Source of the DNA: Bacillus kwashiorkori
GTDB taxonomy: Bacteria > Bacillota > Bacilli > Bacillales > Caldibacillaceae
DNA: 64,000 nucleotides
NCBI RefSeq assembly: GCF_001375515.1
Contig: NZ_CTDX01000016.1
Coordinates: 594,942 to 658,941, forward strand
Reading direction: 5' to 3'
The position numbers and the translations under genes are program-made. This document shows positions 16,519 through 24,375 of the stretch, piece after piece (position 1 is the first letter of the stretch; every line of letters begins with the position of its first letter). The notes beneath the pieces were generated by a model. The model did not search any database, had not been told where the DNA came from, and saw only the letters and a list, made by a program, of their open reading frames with translations.

Positions 16519-16577
16519 CAACTTGCACCTTCTTAGGCGTTCAAACATAAATTAAAGAGAATTGAAGGAGGGGAGTA

Positions 16578-17066
16578 GTGGTGATACCGGGTCAATTGTT
16601 TAATCAACATGTCATCTTAACAAGAAATAATCATCTATACAATCCAAACAGAAATCCATTCATACAGCAGTATGAACACCCGTTTCCGCCTTATTTACCA
16701 TCAATGATACCACCAGTTAACAATGAACATTATTATATGAGACCGCCTTATCCGGCAACTATACCACCGGCAAGTAATTTGCAAACTATCTTTGATAATC
16801 CTTTATATCCTCTATATGAGGATGAAGACTATAAGAATAAACAAAATAATCATCTATCGACACAATACCAACAACTACCGACAAATTATCCTCCACTTCC
16901 TTTCGGTGGAAAACCACCTGCAATGCAAACATTTATTAATTCATTTAAAAACAAGGATGGTCAAATAGATTTCAATAAAATGTTTGCGACCGCCGGACAA
17001 ATGGTAAATACGATAAATCAAGTTGCGAACATGGTAAAAGGATTAGGATCAATTTTCAAAGTATAA
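16578..17066 (+). CDS. yppG: YppG-like protein (Pro/Tyr/Asn-rich, possible spore coat)
   Basis: 162 residues starting at GTG 16578 (or 16581) behind GGAGGGGAG. The first ~115 residues are low complexity, rich in Pro, Tyr, Asn and Gln. The C-terminus is conserved in the family: FINSFKNKDGQIDFNKMFATAGQMVNTINQVANMVKGLGSIFK pattern, a probable amphipathic helix. Composition resembles spore coat proteins, and the neighbouring sspM and cotD are spore genes, but a coat location is inference. Confidence 0.7.
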   Translation: MVIPGQLFNQHVILTRNNHLYNPNRNPFIQQYEHPFPPYLPSMIPPVNNEHYYMRPPYPATIPPASNLQTIFDNPLYPLYEDEDYKNKQNNHLSTQYQQLPTNYPPLPFGGKPPAMQTFINSFKNKDGQIDFNKMFATAGQMVNTINQVANMVKGLGSIFKV

Positions 17067-17068
17067 AA

Positions 17069-17103
17069 CACTCGGTAACAATCCGAGTGCTCATATTTTT
17101 TTA
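17069..17103. terminator. Terminator between yppG and hsp20-like gene
   Basis: CACTCGG / CCGAGTG stem with a 7-base loop and a run of T. The genes converge here. Confidence 0.75.
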
Positions 17104-17104
17104 T

Positions 17105-17572
17105 TTACTCGATATGAACTTTCTTCCCTTTAAGTTTCGGTACTTGTAATTTTAATAGACCATTTTCATACCTTCCTTTAATTTTATTCGGATTGATTGG
17201 CTTATAAAAAGGGATCGTCCTGGAAGCAGTATTTACTGTTGATTGCCTATGAAACACTTTTTTTAATTCGTTGTTATAAGTATGTTGTTCTGAATGCGAA
17301 ATAGAAATGGTTAACGAATTTTCCAATGTTGTTATCGATATTTGATCTTTTTTAATCCCTGGCAATTCTGCTTCCAATAAATAATATTGATCATATTCCT
17401 TCATACGCACTTTAAAAGATTCTGGCAGAAAAGATTTTGAAAAAAACTCATCAATAGTCCCTAAAAGGTTAGTAAATGGTTTTTCTTTCCAAAATTCTTG
17501 AAAAACATATCCTATTGAACGGATAGCATTATTATTATTTTTTTTTAATTCGTTCTGCTTTTGCTCGTTCAA
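17105..17572 (-). CDS. Small heat-shock protein (Hsp20/alpha-crystallin)
   Basis: 155 residues. Helical N-terminal arm (1-50), then an alpha-crystallin domain: FKVRMKEYDQYYLLEAELPGIKKDQISITTLENSLTIS and YENGLLKLQVPK, ending in KGKKVHIE. Such proteins form oligomers that hold unfolding proteins. In Bacillus, members of this family include spore proteins such as CotM/CotP and YocM; which one this is cannot be told. The A-X-X-X-n-G-v-L motif is present as YENGLLKL. It diverges from mrfA across an intergenic region with an SOS-like box. Confidence 0.85.
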   Translation of the reverse strand: MNEQKQNELKKNNNNAIRSIGYVFQEFWKEKPFTNLLGTIDEFFSKSFLPESFKVRMKEYDQYYLLEAELPGIKKDQISITTLENSLTISISHSEQHTYNNELKKVFHRQSTVNTASRTIPFYKPINPNKIKGRYENGLLKLQVPKLKGKKVHIE

Positions 17573-17651
17573 AATATATCCCCCTTCCTGATGATTTTTT
17601 CGCTATAATATATGTACAAATACCGATAATGACACAAGAATATTGTTTCAA

Positions 17652-17680
17652 TTGTATTCGAACATATATTCTAGTATAGT
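17652..17680 (+). promoter_or_regulatory. mrfAB promoter with SOS-like LexA box
   Basis: -35 TTGTAT (17652-17657), 17-base spacer, -10 TATAGT (17675-17680). Between them lies CGAACATATATTCT (17659-17672), 12 of 14 positions of the B. subtilis LexA consensus CGAACRNRYGTTYG. A second -10 (TATAAT 17680-17685) is also possible. Confidence 0.5.
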
Positions 17681-17718
17681 ATAATAAGAGTAGGATATAA
17701 GGAATTAAGGTGATTAAT

Positions 17719-19983
17719 ATGTTCACAAACAAATCGCTACAAGATTTGATTACATGGTTAAAAAAAGAGCAATCCATTAAAGCAAATATTGTCCATTGGG
17801 AGACCATTCCAGAAAAAGAGGCGATTTACACTGATTTTCCGGAATCGTTGCATCCAAAATTAAGACAAGCCCTTACAAAGAAAGGTATTAACTCTTTATA
17901 TAGTCACCAAAAACAGGCTTATGACTATGCAATGGCCGGGAAAAACTTTATCGCTGTTACCCCAACAGCTTCGGGAAAAACTTTATGCTACAATCTTCCT
18001 GTTTTGCAAACGATATTGGATAACGACCATGCTAGAGCGTTATACTTATTTCCGACGAAAGCACTAAGTAATGACCAAAAATCAGAACTAACGGAATTGA
18101 TTGATCGATTGGAAGTAAATATTAATACTTACACCTATGACGGAGATACTCCAGCTCAAATTAGACAAAAGATTAGAAAAGCAGGCCATATCGTGATGAC
18201 AAACCCTGACATGCTACATTCTGGAATTTTGCCACATCATACGAAATGGGTTGCATTGTTTGAAAACTTAAAATTTATTATCGTTGATGAATTGCACACA
18301 TATAAGGGCATCTTTGGTAGTCACACTGCAAATGTAATACGAAGACTACAGCGAATTTGCCGTTTTTATGGGAGTGACCCAATATTCATTTGTACGTCTG
18401 CGACAATTGCTAATCCGCGTGAATTAGGAGAAGCACTAACAGAAAGACCGATGGAATTAGTTGATAAAAATGGTGCTCCATCTGGTCGGAAACATTTTAT
18501 GTTTTATAATCCGCCAATCGTTAACAAACCATTAAACATACGTAAAAGTGCCACACTAGAAGTACGCCGATTAGCTAGTGAATTATTGAAAAATAAAATA
18601 CAAACAATCATTTTCGCGAAAAGTCGTGTCCGAGTTGAAATCATATTAACTTATTTACAAGAATTAGTAAGGTCAAAATTAGGACCAAAAGCGATTCGCG
18701 GTTACCGTGGTGGCTATTTGCCTACAGAGCGGAGAGAAATTGAGAATGGTTTGCGCAGTGGAGAAATCTATGGGGTCGTAAGTACAAATGCGTTAGAGCT
18801 CGGAGTGGATATCGGGCAATTAGAAGCTTGCATAATGACTGGTTATCCTGGTACTATCGCAAGTGCCTGGCAGCAAGCTGGGCGCGCGGGTAGAAGGCAT
18901 GGTGAAGCGTTGATTATTTTCGTCGCCAGCTCACTTCCATTAGATCAATATGTTATTCAGAACCCGAAATATTTCTTTGAACAATCACCAGAGAAAGCAC
19001 GTATTAACTCGAACAATATAATGGTTTTAATTGATCATGTAAAATGTGCAGCCTATGAACTTCCTTTTCAAAAAGGGGAAACTTTCGGTGGAATGGATGT
19101 AGATGATATTTTAGATTTTTTAGTAGATCAAAAAGTACTTGTTATGAGTGGAAATAAATATCATTGGATGACAGATTCATTTCCTGCTCATAATATTAGT
19201 TTGCGTTCTGCTTCACAAGAAAATGTTGTTATTATTGATCATTCCAATCCAAAGGCAAAAGTAATTGGGGAGATGGACACATTTAGTGCTTTAACGATGT
19301 TGCACGAGGAAGCGATATATTTACATCAAGGGCTGCAATTTCAAGTGGAAAAATTAGATTGGGATGAAAAAAAAGCATTTGTGAAAGAAGTAAAATCAGA
19401 TTATTATACAGATGCAAATCTCGCAGTTCAGTTAAAAATTTTAGAAGTAGATAAAAGTAAACAGAAAAATAAAGTTACAATTCAATTCGGTGATGTTGCT
19501 GTTCAAGCAATGGCGACTATTTTTAAGAAAATAAAATTTGATACACACGAAAATATCGGTTCAGGGCCAATCCATCTGCCAGAGCAAATTTTGCATACGG
19601 CTTCTTCATGGATAACGATAAATAATGATATCGTAGAACTTACAGAAGCACGTTTAGAAAATGGTATGCTCGGAGTTGCCCATGCATTAAAAAATATTGT
19701 CCCAGTATTCGTTAGCACCGATCCAAATGATGTGCATGTCGTTCCGCAAATTAAATCAAATATGACGGAAAAGCCAACGATTTTCTTTTATGATCGCTAT
19801 CCTGGGGGAGTTGGTTTGAGTGAAGAAATATATAATAATATCGATTTAATATTAGTCAATACTCGAGAAATGATTAAGAATTGCCCTTGTGATAGTGGCT
19901 GCCCATCTTGTATAGGTGTCGATAATGTGCAGGAGTCAAGTAAAAAAGATGCTATTAATCTGTTAACTCATTTTTTAAACTGA
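17719..19983 (+). CDS. mrfA: DEAD/DEAH helicase MrfA (YprA)
   Basis: 754 residues. Superfamily 2 helicase: motif I TPTASGKT, motif II VDELH (DELH), motif III TSATI, C-terminal domain with STNALELGVDIG and motif VI QQAGRAGRR. It ends with a DUF1998-type zinc-binding module with four cysteines (NCPCDSGCPSCIG). In B. subtilis MrfA works with the nuclease MrfB to repair mitomycin-C adducts independently of UvrABC. ATG 17719 is chosen from AAGGTGAT (17707-17714); the GTG at 17710 lies inside this site. The mrfB gene follows after 13 bases, so they are one operon. Confidence 0.95.
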   Translation: MFTNKSLQDLITWLKKEQSIKANIVHWETIPEKEAIYTDFPESLHPKLRQALTKKGINSLYSHQKQAYDYAMAGKNFIAVTPTASGKTLCYNLPVLQTILDNDHARALYLFPTKALSNDQKSELTELIDRLEVNINTYTYDGDTPAQIRQKIRKAGHIVMTNPDMLHSGILPHHTKWVALFENLKFIIVDELHTYKGIFGSHTANVIRRLQRICRFYGSDPIFICTSATIANPRELGEALTERPMELVDKNGAPSGRKHFMFYNPPIVNKPLNIRKSATLEVRRLASELLKNKIQTIIFAKSRVRVEIILTYLQELVRSKLGPKAIRGYRGGYLPTERREIENGLRSGEIYGVVSTNALELGVDIGQLEACIMTGYPGTIASAWQQAGRAGRRHGEALIIFVASSLPLDQYVIQNPKYFFEQSPEKARINSNNIMVLIDHVKCAAYELPFQKGETFGGMDVDDILDFLVDQKVLVMSGNKYHWMTDSFPAHNISLRSASQENVVIIDHSNPKAKVIGEMDTFSALTMLHEEAIYLHQGLQFQVEKLDWDEKKAFVKEVKSDYYTDANLAVQLKILEVDKSKQKNKVTIQFGDVAVQAMATIFKKIKFDTHENIGSGPIHLPEQILHTASSWITINNDIVELTEARLENGMLGVAHALKNIVPVFVSTDPNDVHVVPQIKSNMTEKPTIFFYDRYPGGVGLSEEIYNNIDLILVNTREMIKNCPCDSGCPSCIGVDNVQESSKKDAINLLTHFLN

Positions 19984-19996
19984 ATCGAGGATGAAA

Positions 19997-21256
19997 ATGA
20001 ATTTAAAAAACAAATTAGCGATATATGGCTCTTACGTGAAAAAGGATAAAACTATAGAAGAAAACAATACAGAAGAAAGAATTACTATTCCATATTTTGA
20101 AGCTTGGCAGGAAGCAGGAGTACGCCCTTATTTTTTAGACAATAATTATTGCTTAATAAAAGAAAAACGTTATTCAATTCATGAAAAACGGGGTCTATAT
20201 CATTTCTCCGATTTTATTCGGGCAATGGAAGCATGGCAAACAACAGAGCAAAATCATCCATTATCTGCAAAAGGATATAAACCGACAGATTTATTCTTTT
20301 TTGACATAGAAACAACTGGGTTAGGTAGTGGAGTAGGCAACACGATTTTTCTTTTAGGATACGCCTTTATCGAAGACGATGAAATTGTCATTAAGCAGCA
20401 TTTATTGCCAGAACCAGCTGGAGAAATTGCTCTTTATGACAGCTTTTTAAATTCTATAGATTATACAACATTAGTTACTTATAATGGAAAAGCATTTGAC
20501 TGGCCGCAAGTGAAAACGAGACATACATTAATAAGAGATTTTGTAAAAAAATTGCCAGCCTTTGGACATTTTGATTTATTTCATGCAGCCAAAAGATTAT
20601 GGAAACAGGAGCTTGAATCTGTTAAACTTACAAATGTCGAGAAACATATATTAAAAATCGAACGTGAAGACGATGTACCCGGCTATTTAGCACCAATTAT
20701 TTATTTTGATTTTGTAGAATCGAAGCGACCAGATGGGATTTTAAAGGTGTTAGATCATAATGAAGATGATTTGCTATCATTAATTACTTTATATACCCAT
20801 ATCACATTCCTCCTTTTACAATGGAATGATGCGGCTGGGGAAGAACAATTTTTAGTCGGAAATTGGTATGCTTATTTAAATGAGACAAATACAGCAATAG
20901 AGGTATTACAAGAAGCTGCTCAAAATAATGACGGTTATACAAAATGGAAAAGTATGCATAAGTTGGCTTATCAATATAAGAAACAAAAAAATAGACAAGA
21001 GGCACTTTCTTTATGGTTAAAAGTAGTATCCGGAACGAGTGGAAAGATAAAAATAGAGGCTTGTATTGAAGCGGCAAAGATTTATGAACATCAATTTAAA
21101 AATATAGAGAAAGCATTACATTTAACGGAAATCGCACAGAAAGAATATGACAAATATAGTCACTATAAGGAGCAAAATAAATTTGCTCAGTTATGGGAAG
21201 AGTTGGATAAGAGAAAAAAACGGCTATTACGGAAATTAAAAGTATTTCCTGGGTAA
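19997..21256 (+). CDS. mrfB: DEDD-family exonuclease MrfB (YprB)
   Basis: About 419 residues. RNase H-like 3'-5' exonuclease: Exo I FFDIETTGLG (Asp, Glu), Exo II VTYNGKAFDWPQ, Exo III HNEDDLLSL. The final ~140 residues form TPR-like helical repeats (EVLQEAAQNN..., HKLAYQYKKQKNRQEALSLW). It is the partner of the MrfA helicase in mitomycin adduct repair. ATG 19997 fits the GAGG site; ATG 19991 abuts it. No terminator was seen immediately after the stop; cotD follows after a 220-base gap with its own promoter. Confidence 0.92.
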   Translation: MNLKNKLAIYGSYVKKDKTIEENNTEERITIPYFEAWQEAGVRPYFLDNNYCLIKEKRYSIHEKRGLYHFSDFIRAMEAWQTTEQNHPLSAKGYKPTDLFFFDIETTGLGSGVGNTIFLLGYAFIEDDEIVIKQHLLPEPAGEIALYDSFLNSIDYTTLVTYNGKAFDWPQVKTRHTLIRDFVKKLPAFGHFDLFHAAKRLWKQELESVKLTNVEKHILKIEREDDVPGYLAPIIYFDFVESKRPDGILKVLDHNEDDLLSLITLYTHITFLLLQWNDAAGEEQFLVGNWYAYLNETNTAIEVLQEAAQNNDGYTKWKSMHKLAYQYKKQKNRQEALSLWLKVVSGTSGKIKIEACIEAAKIYEHQFKNIEKALHLTEIAQKEYDKYSHYKEQNKFAQLWEELDKRKKRLLRKLKVFPG

Positions 21257-21409
21257 GCGCAAAATTCGAGCAATTTCTTGTTTTCTCACACTTTTACTTT
21301 ACAAAATTCGACAAAACAAAAGTGCGGATGTCTAATAATGCACTAAATTGGGCTTTGATACGCAAATGGCCGTATAGAAAATGGGTACAAAATAGGTATT
21401 TTCATTAGT

Positions 21410-21437
21410 ACATGTTCTCCGCTTTCTTCATAGGTTA
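21410..21437 (+). promoter_or_regulatory. Sigma-K promoter of cotD
   Basis: AC at 21410-21411, 17-base spacer, CATAGGTTA at 21429-21437 (matches CATAnnnTA). It lies 40 bases before the cotD start, as expected for a late mother-cell coat gene. Confidence 0.65.
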
Positions 21438-21476
21438 ATAGTGTAAATGAAAACTAATGAAGAAAGGGGATTATAT

Positions 21477-21707
21477 ATGCCTGTTTTTCCTCCAAATGTA
21501 TTGCCGCCGGTAGTATATCCGACACAACAACAAGTAAATACAAATCAATTTACACACATCGTGCCACATATCCATCCGACCCATACTACGACGGTAAACC
21601 AGCATATGTTTAAGCACGAACACTATTGTCCACACACTCATTCTGTCGTTAATGAAGTGTGCCACCAACATTTTAATTGTTGCCCGCGTCCTCGACCGTT
21701 TTGCTAA
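21477..21707 (+). CDS. cotD: Spore coat protein D
   Basis: 76 residues, start ATG 21477 behind GAAAGGGGA. His- and Pro-rich, with CotD family marks: PVVYPTQ, HIVPHIHPTHTTTVNQH, HEHYCPHTHSV, and the Cys-rich tail CCPRPRPFC. CotD is an inner-coat protein made by the mother cell late in sporulation. Position between yprB and gpsB is the same as in B. subtilis. An alternative upstream start (about 21447) has no ribosome site. Confidence 0.9.
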   Translation: MPVFPPNVLPPVVYPTQQQVNTNQFTHIVPHIHPTHTTTVNQHMFKHEHYCPHTHSVVNEVCHQHFNCCPRPRPFC

Positions 21708-21720
21708 TAATTTATGCAAT

Positions 21721-21753
21721 CAAGGGTAGACTTCGTGCTACCCTTGATTTTTT
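21721..21753 (+). terminator. Terminator after cotD
   Basis: A perfect 9-bp stem CAAGGGTAG / CTACCCTTG with an 8-base loop and a T run. Confidence 0.85.
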
Positions 21754-21889
21754 AAAAGATGAAAACATTGCGTATGAAATTTTATTCTTGTACATATGAT
21801 GATGAAGAATATACAATAATAAATTGACAAAACGAACTGGATTTGAAAAAATATGATTAATGAAGATAGATAATCGGGGTGATTTAGCT

Positions 21890-22189
21890 TTGCTTACAAA
21901 TACAAATAAATTAAAATTAACAGCAAAAGATATATTGGAAAAGGAATTTAAATCTAGTATGAGAGGATATAAACAAGAGGAGGTAGATCAATTTTTAGAC
22001 ACGATAATAAAAGATTATGAAACTTTTGCAAAAGTAATAGAAGAATTACAGACTGAAAATTTACGGTTAAAAAAGCAACTCGATGAAGTGCGGACACGAC
22101 CTGCACAACCAACAGCAACGAACTTTGATATACTAAAACGGCTAAGTAATTTAGAGAAACATGTTTTTGGAAATAAATTATATGATTGA
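21890..22189 (+). CDS. gpsB: Cell division protein GpsB
   Basis: 99 residues. DivIVA-related: N-terminal membrane-binding/coiled-coil domain ([35 protein letters not shown]) and C-terminal trimerising helices ([21 protein letters not shown]). It shuttles PBP1 between septum and side wall; its client ponA is also in this window. The start is TTG 21890, set by GGGGTGAT (21876-21883) and by the family N-terminus; ATG 21860 would add ten unrelated residues. It directly precedes rnpB, as in B. subtilis. Confidence 0.95.
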   Translation: MLTNTNKLKLTAKDILEKEFKSSMRGYKQEEVDQFLDTIIKDYETFAKVIEELQTENLRLKKQLDEVRTRPAQPTATNFDILKRLSNLEKHVFGNKLYD

Positions 22190-22221
22190 GAGTAATTTCA
22201 AAAAATGTTATAAAATTAAAG

Positions 22222-22250
22222 TTGCTATTTACAATAATATTAGCTATACT
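22222..22250 (+). promoter_or_regulatory. Sigma-A promoter of rnpB
   Basis: -35 TTGCTA (22222-22227), 17-base spacer, -10 TATACT (22245-22250). The predicted start is near 22258, matching the 5' end of the RNA. Confidence 0.75.
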
Positions 22251-22258
22251 ATTATTTG

Positions 22259-22664
22259 TGATTAACGTTCGGGTAATCGCTGCAGCTTAATAAAAAGCTG
22301 TAGAGGAAAGTCCATGCTCGCACGGTGCTGAGATGCCCGTAGTGTTCGTGCCTAGCGAAACAATAAGCTAGGGCAACTAATTTGTTGACGGCTGGGAACA
22401 AGCCTAAGTCCGTAAAGGATATGGCTTAACTACCTATAAAAGTGCCACAGTGACGAAGCCTTACGAGAAATTGTAAGGGTGGAACGAGGTAAACCCCACG
22501 AGTGAGAAACCCAAATTTTGGTAGGGGCACTTTCTCTAAGGAAATGAACTTAAGAGAAAGGCAAAGCTGAGTCTTTGCAGACAGATGATTACCACCGGAG
22601 TACGAGACGAGTTCGTCGCTTGCAGTACAATGGTACAGAACATGGCTTACAGAACGTTAATGCT
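22259..22664 (+). ncRNA. rnpB: RNase P RNA, Bacillus (type B)
   Basis: The catalytic RNA that removes 5' leaders from precursor tRNAs. About 406 bases. It has the invariant segments GTTCGGGTAATCGCTGCAG, GAGGAAAGTCCATGCTCGCA, GAAACCCAAATTTTGGTAGG and ACATGGCTTACAGAACGTTA; the 5' TTAACGTT pairs with the 3' AACGTTAA to close P1. The organisation (P5.1, P10.1 region) is the Bacillus B type. Located between gpsB and ypsC as in B. subtilis. Confidence 0.97.
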
Positions 22665-22682
22665 AAATTCATATGGTTATTG

Positions 22683-22714
22683 AAATCTCTTCTTTACAAA
22701 GAAGAGATTTTTTA
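22683..22714 (+). terminator. Terminator after rnpB
   Basis: A near-perfect stem AAATCTCTTCTTT / AAAGAAGAGATTT followed by TTTT, 18 bases after the RNA end. Confidence 0.85.
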
Positions 22715-22772
22715 TTACTTGGTTCTAAATTACATAAGAGAAGTGAGCTATGAAAGAAAGTAAGGTGGGAAA

Positions 22773-23894
22773 ATGAGAGAACATACGTTATTAGCAACCG
22801 CACCTATGGGCATTGAAGCGGTTGTAGCAAAAGAAGTACGTAATCTTGGCTATGAATGTCAAGTAGAAAATGGAAAGATTATTTATAAAGGTGACTCTTT
22901 GGCAATTGCTAGAAGTAATCTTTGGTTAAGGACAGCAGATAGAGTAAAAATTATAGTTGGACAATTCAAGGCAACAACGTTTGAACAACTTTTTGAACAA
23001 ACGAAAGCATTACCATGGGAACGATATATCAATCAAGACAATGAATTTCCTGTATCTGGGAAATCACATAAATCAACATTACATAGTATATCTGATAGTC
23101 AAGCAATAGTAAAAAAAGCAATTGTCGAAAGATTAAAGACAAAATACCGAAATACTATTTGGTTTGAAGAAAAAGGACCTAAAGTTCCGATAGAAGTGGC
23201 AATTTTGAAAGATGTCGTCACAATCACTATTGATACGAGCGGTCCTGGATTACATAAAAGAGGCTATCGCGTCGGTCAAGGTGATGCACCATTGAAAGAA
23301 ACATTGGCGGCGGCATTAATCTTGCTAACGAATTGGAAAAAAGATATGCCCTTTGTCGATTTATTTTGTGGCTCTGGTACTATCCCGATAGAAGCAGCAT
23401 TAATTGGCCAAAATATTGCCCCTGGTTTTAATCGGGATTTTATTAGTGAAGATTGGTTTTGGTTAGATAAAAAGATTTGGGATGAGGCTAGAATGGAAGT
23501 GGAGGATTTAGCAAATTACGATGAGCCACTAGATATTCTCGGCACAGATATTGATGGGAAGATGATTGAAATAGCTAAAGCTAATGCTCTAGAGGCAGGT
23601 CTTGCTGATGTGGTTCATTTTAAGCAAATGAGGGCAACAGATTTCACAACGAATAAACAAAATGGAGTCATCGTTTCCAATCCTCCATACGGTGAACGAT
23701 TAGGTGAAAAGGCAGTCGTAGAAGAACTATATAGAGGGTTAGGAAACACATTAGCAGATCTTTCCACGTGGTCGATATATATGATTACATCTAATGAAAA
23801 ATTTGAAGAATATTTCGGAAAAACCGCTACAAAAAAGCGGAAGTTGTTTAACGGCTTTATTAAAACTGATTATTACCAATATTGGGCAAAATAG
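22773..23894 (+). CDS. ypsC: THUMP-domain RNA guanine-N2 methyltransferase (YpsC/RlmL-N type)
   Basis: 373 residues. N-terminal ferredoxin-like/THUMP region (about 1-155) followed by a Rossmann methyltransferase: SAM motif FVDLFCGSGTIPIEAAL, GTDIDGKMIEIAKANA, and the N6/N2 amino-methyltransferase motif SNPPYGERLG. The family modifies G in 23S rRNA or tRNA; the exact target in Bacillus is not certain. Length and location after rnpB match B. subtilis YpsC. It has its own AAGGTGGG ribosome site. Confidence 0.9.
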   Translation: MREHTLLATAPMGIEAVVAKEVRNLGYECQVENGKIIYKGDSLAIARSNLWLRTADRVKIIVGQFKATTFEQLFEQTKALPWERYINQDNEFPVSGKSHKSTLHSISDSQAIVKKAIVERLKTKYRNTIWFEEKGPKVPIEVAILKDVVTITIDTSGPGLHKRGYRVGQGDAPLKETLAAALILLTNWKKDMPFVDLFCGSGTIPIEAALIGQNIAPGFNRDFISEDWFWLDKKIWDEARMEVEDLANYDEPLDILGTDIDGKMIEIAKANALEAGLADVVHFKQMRATDFTTNKQNGVIVSNPPYGERLGEKAVVEELYRGLGNTLADLSTWSIYMITSNEKFEEYFGKTATKKRKLFNGFIKTDYYQYWAK

Positions 23895-24031
23895 TCGAAA
23901 TATATTTACTATAAGCTGATGATAATTTTTCAACAAAAAATGATACTATTCCTCTTTTTTCTTTATGAATATTCTTTGAAAAACCCGTTTATAATATAAT
24001 AAACGACAATTTAGAAAAAAGGGGATTGGTC

Positions 24032-24247
24032 ATGTATAGAGAAACATGTGATTTTGAAAAAATTTCACGGGCAATTGAAAACACACTTAATCAATTAAAA
24101 AATGAAACGGTAGAAGAAATTCCAGCCTACTCGCTGTTAAAAGAGGCAGAAATGAATTTACAACAAGCTATTAATTTTTCCCTTTCCTCTCCAGTAACAA
24201 GGAGAACAATCATAAATAACATTCCAATGGAAGATACTCAAATATAA
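24032..24247 (+). CDS. Small helical protein, unrecognised
   Basis: 71 residues from ATG 24032 behind AAAGGGGA. Predicted mostly helical (FEKISRAIENTLNQLKNE, YSLLKEAEMNLQQAINF), no membrane segment, one cysteine. It stands alone, with a TATAAT-like -10 upstream and a terminator overlapping its stop. I do not recognise the family. Confidence 0.6.
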   Translation: MYRETCDFEKISRAIENTLNQLKNETVEEIPAYSLLKEAEMNLQQAINFSLSSPVTRRTIINNIPMEDTQI

Positions 24248-24272
24248 CAACCAATCACGGTTGTTTTTTTTT
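24246..24272 (+). terminator. Terminator after the small helical gene
   Basis: AACAACC / GGTTGTT with a 6-base loop and eight T residues. Confidence 0.8.
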
Positions 24273-24288
24273 ACATAATGGACAGAGA

Positions 24289-24341
24289 ACATTTACCTCA
24301 AGGGGAGGTAAATGTGAAAAAATACCTCCTTATGGTAAAAT
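24289..24341 (+). promoter_or_regulatory. Palindrome and promoter region of ypwA
   Basis: A perfect 11-bp inverted repeat ACATTTACCTC (24289-24299) / GAGGTAAATGT (24305-24315) with a 5-base loop. Its right arm also pairs with TACCTCC (24323-24329), so two exclusive structures are possible. An extended -10 (TATGGTAAAAT, ending 24341) lies downstream, so the right arm reaches the -35 region. It may be an operator. Confidence 0.5.
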
Positions 24342-24375
24342 AGTGAAGATAAATATTAAAGGAGGGTTCATCCCA

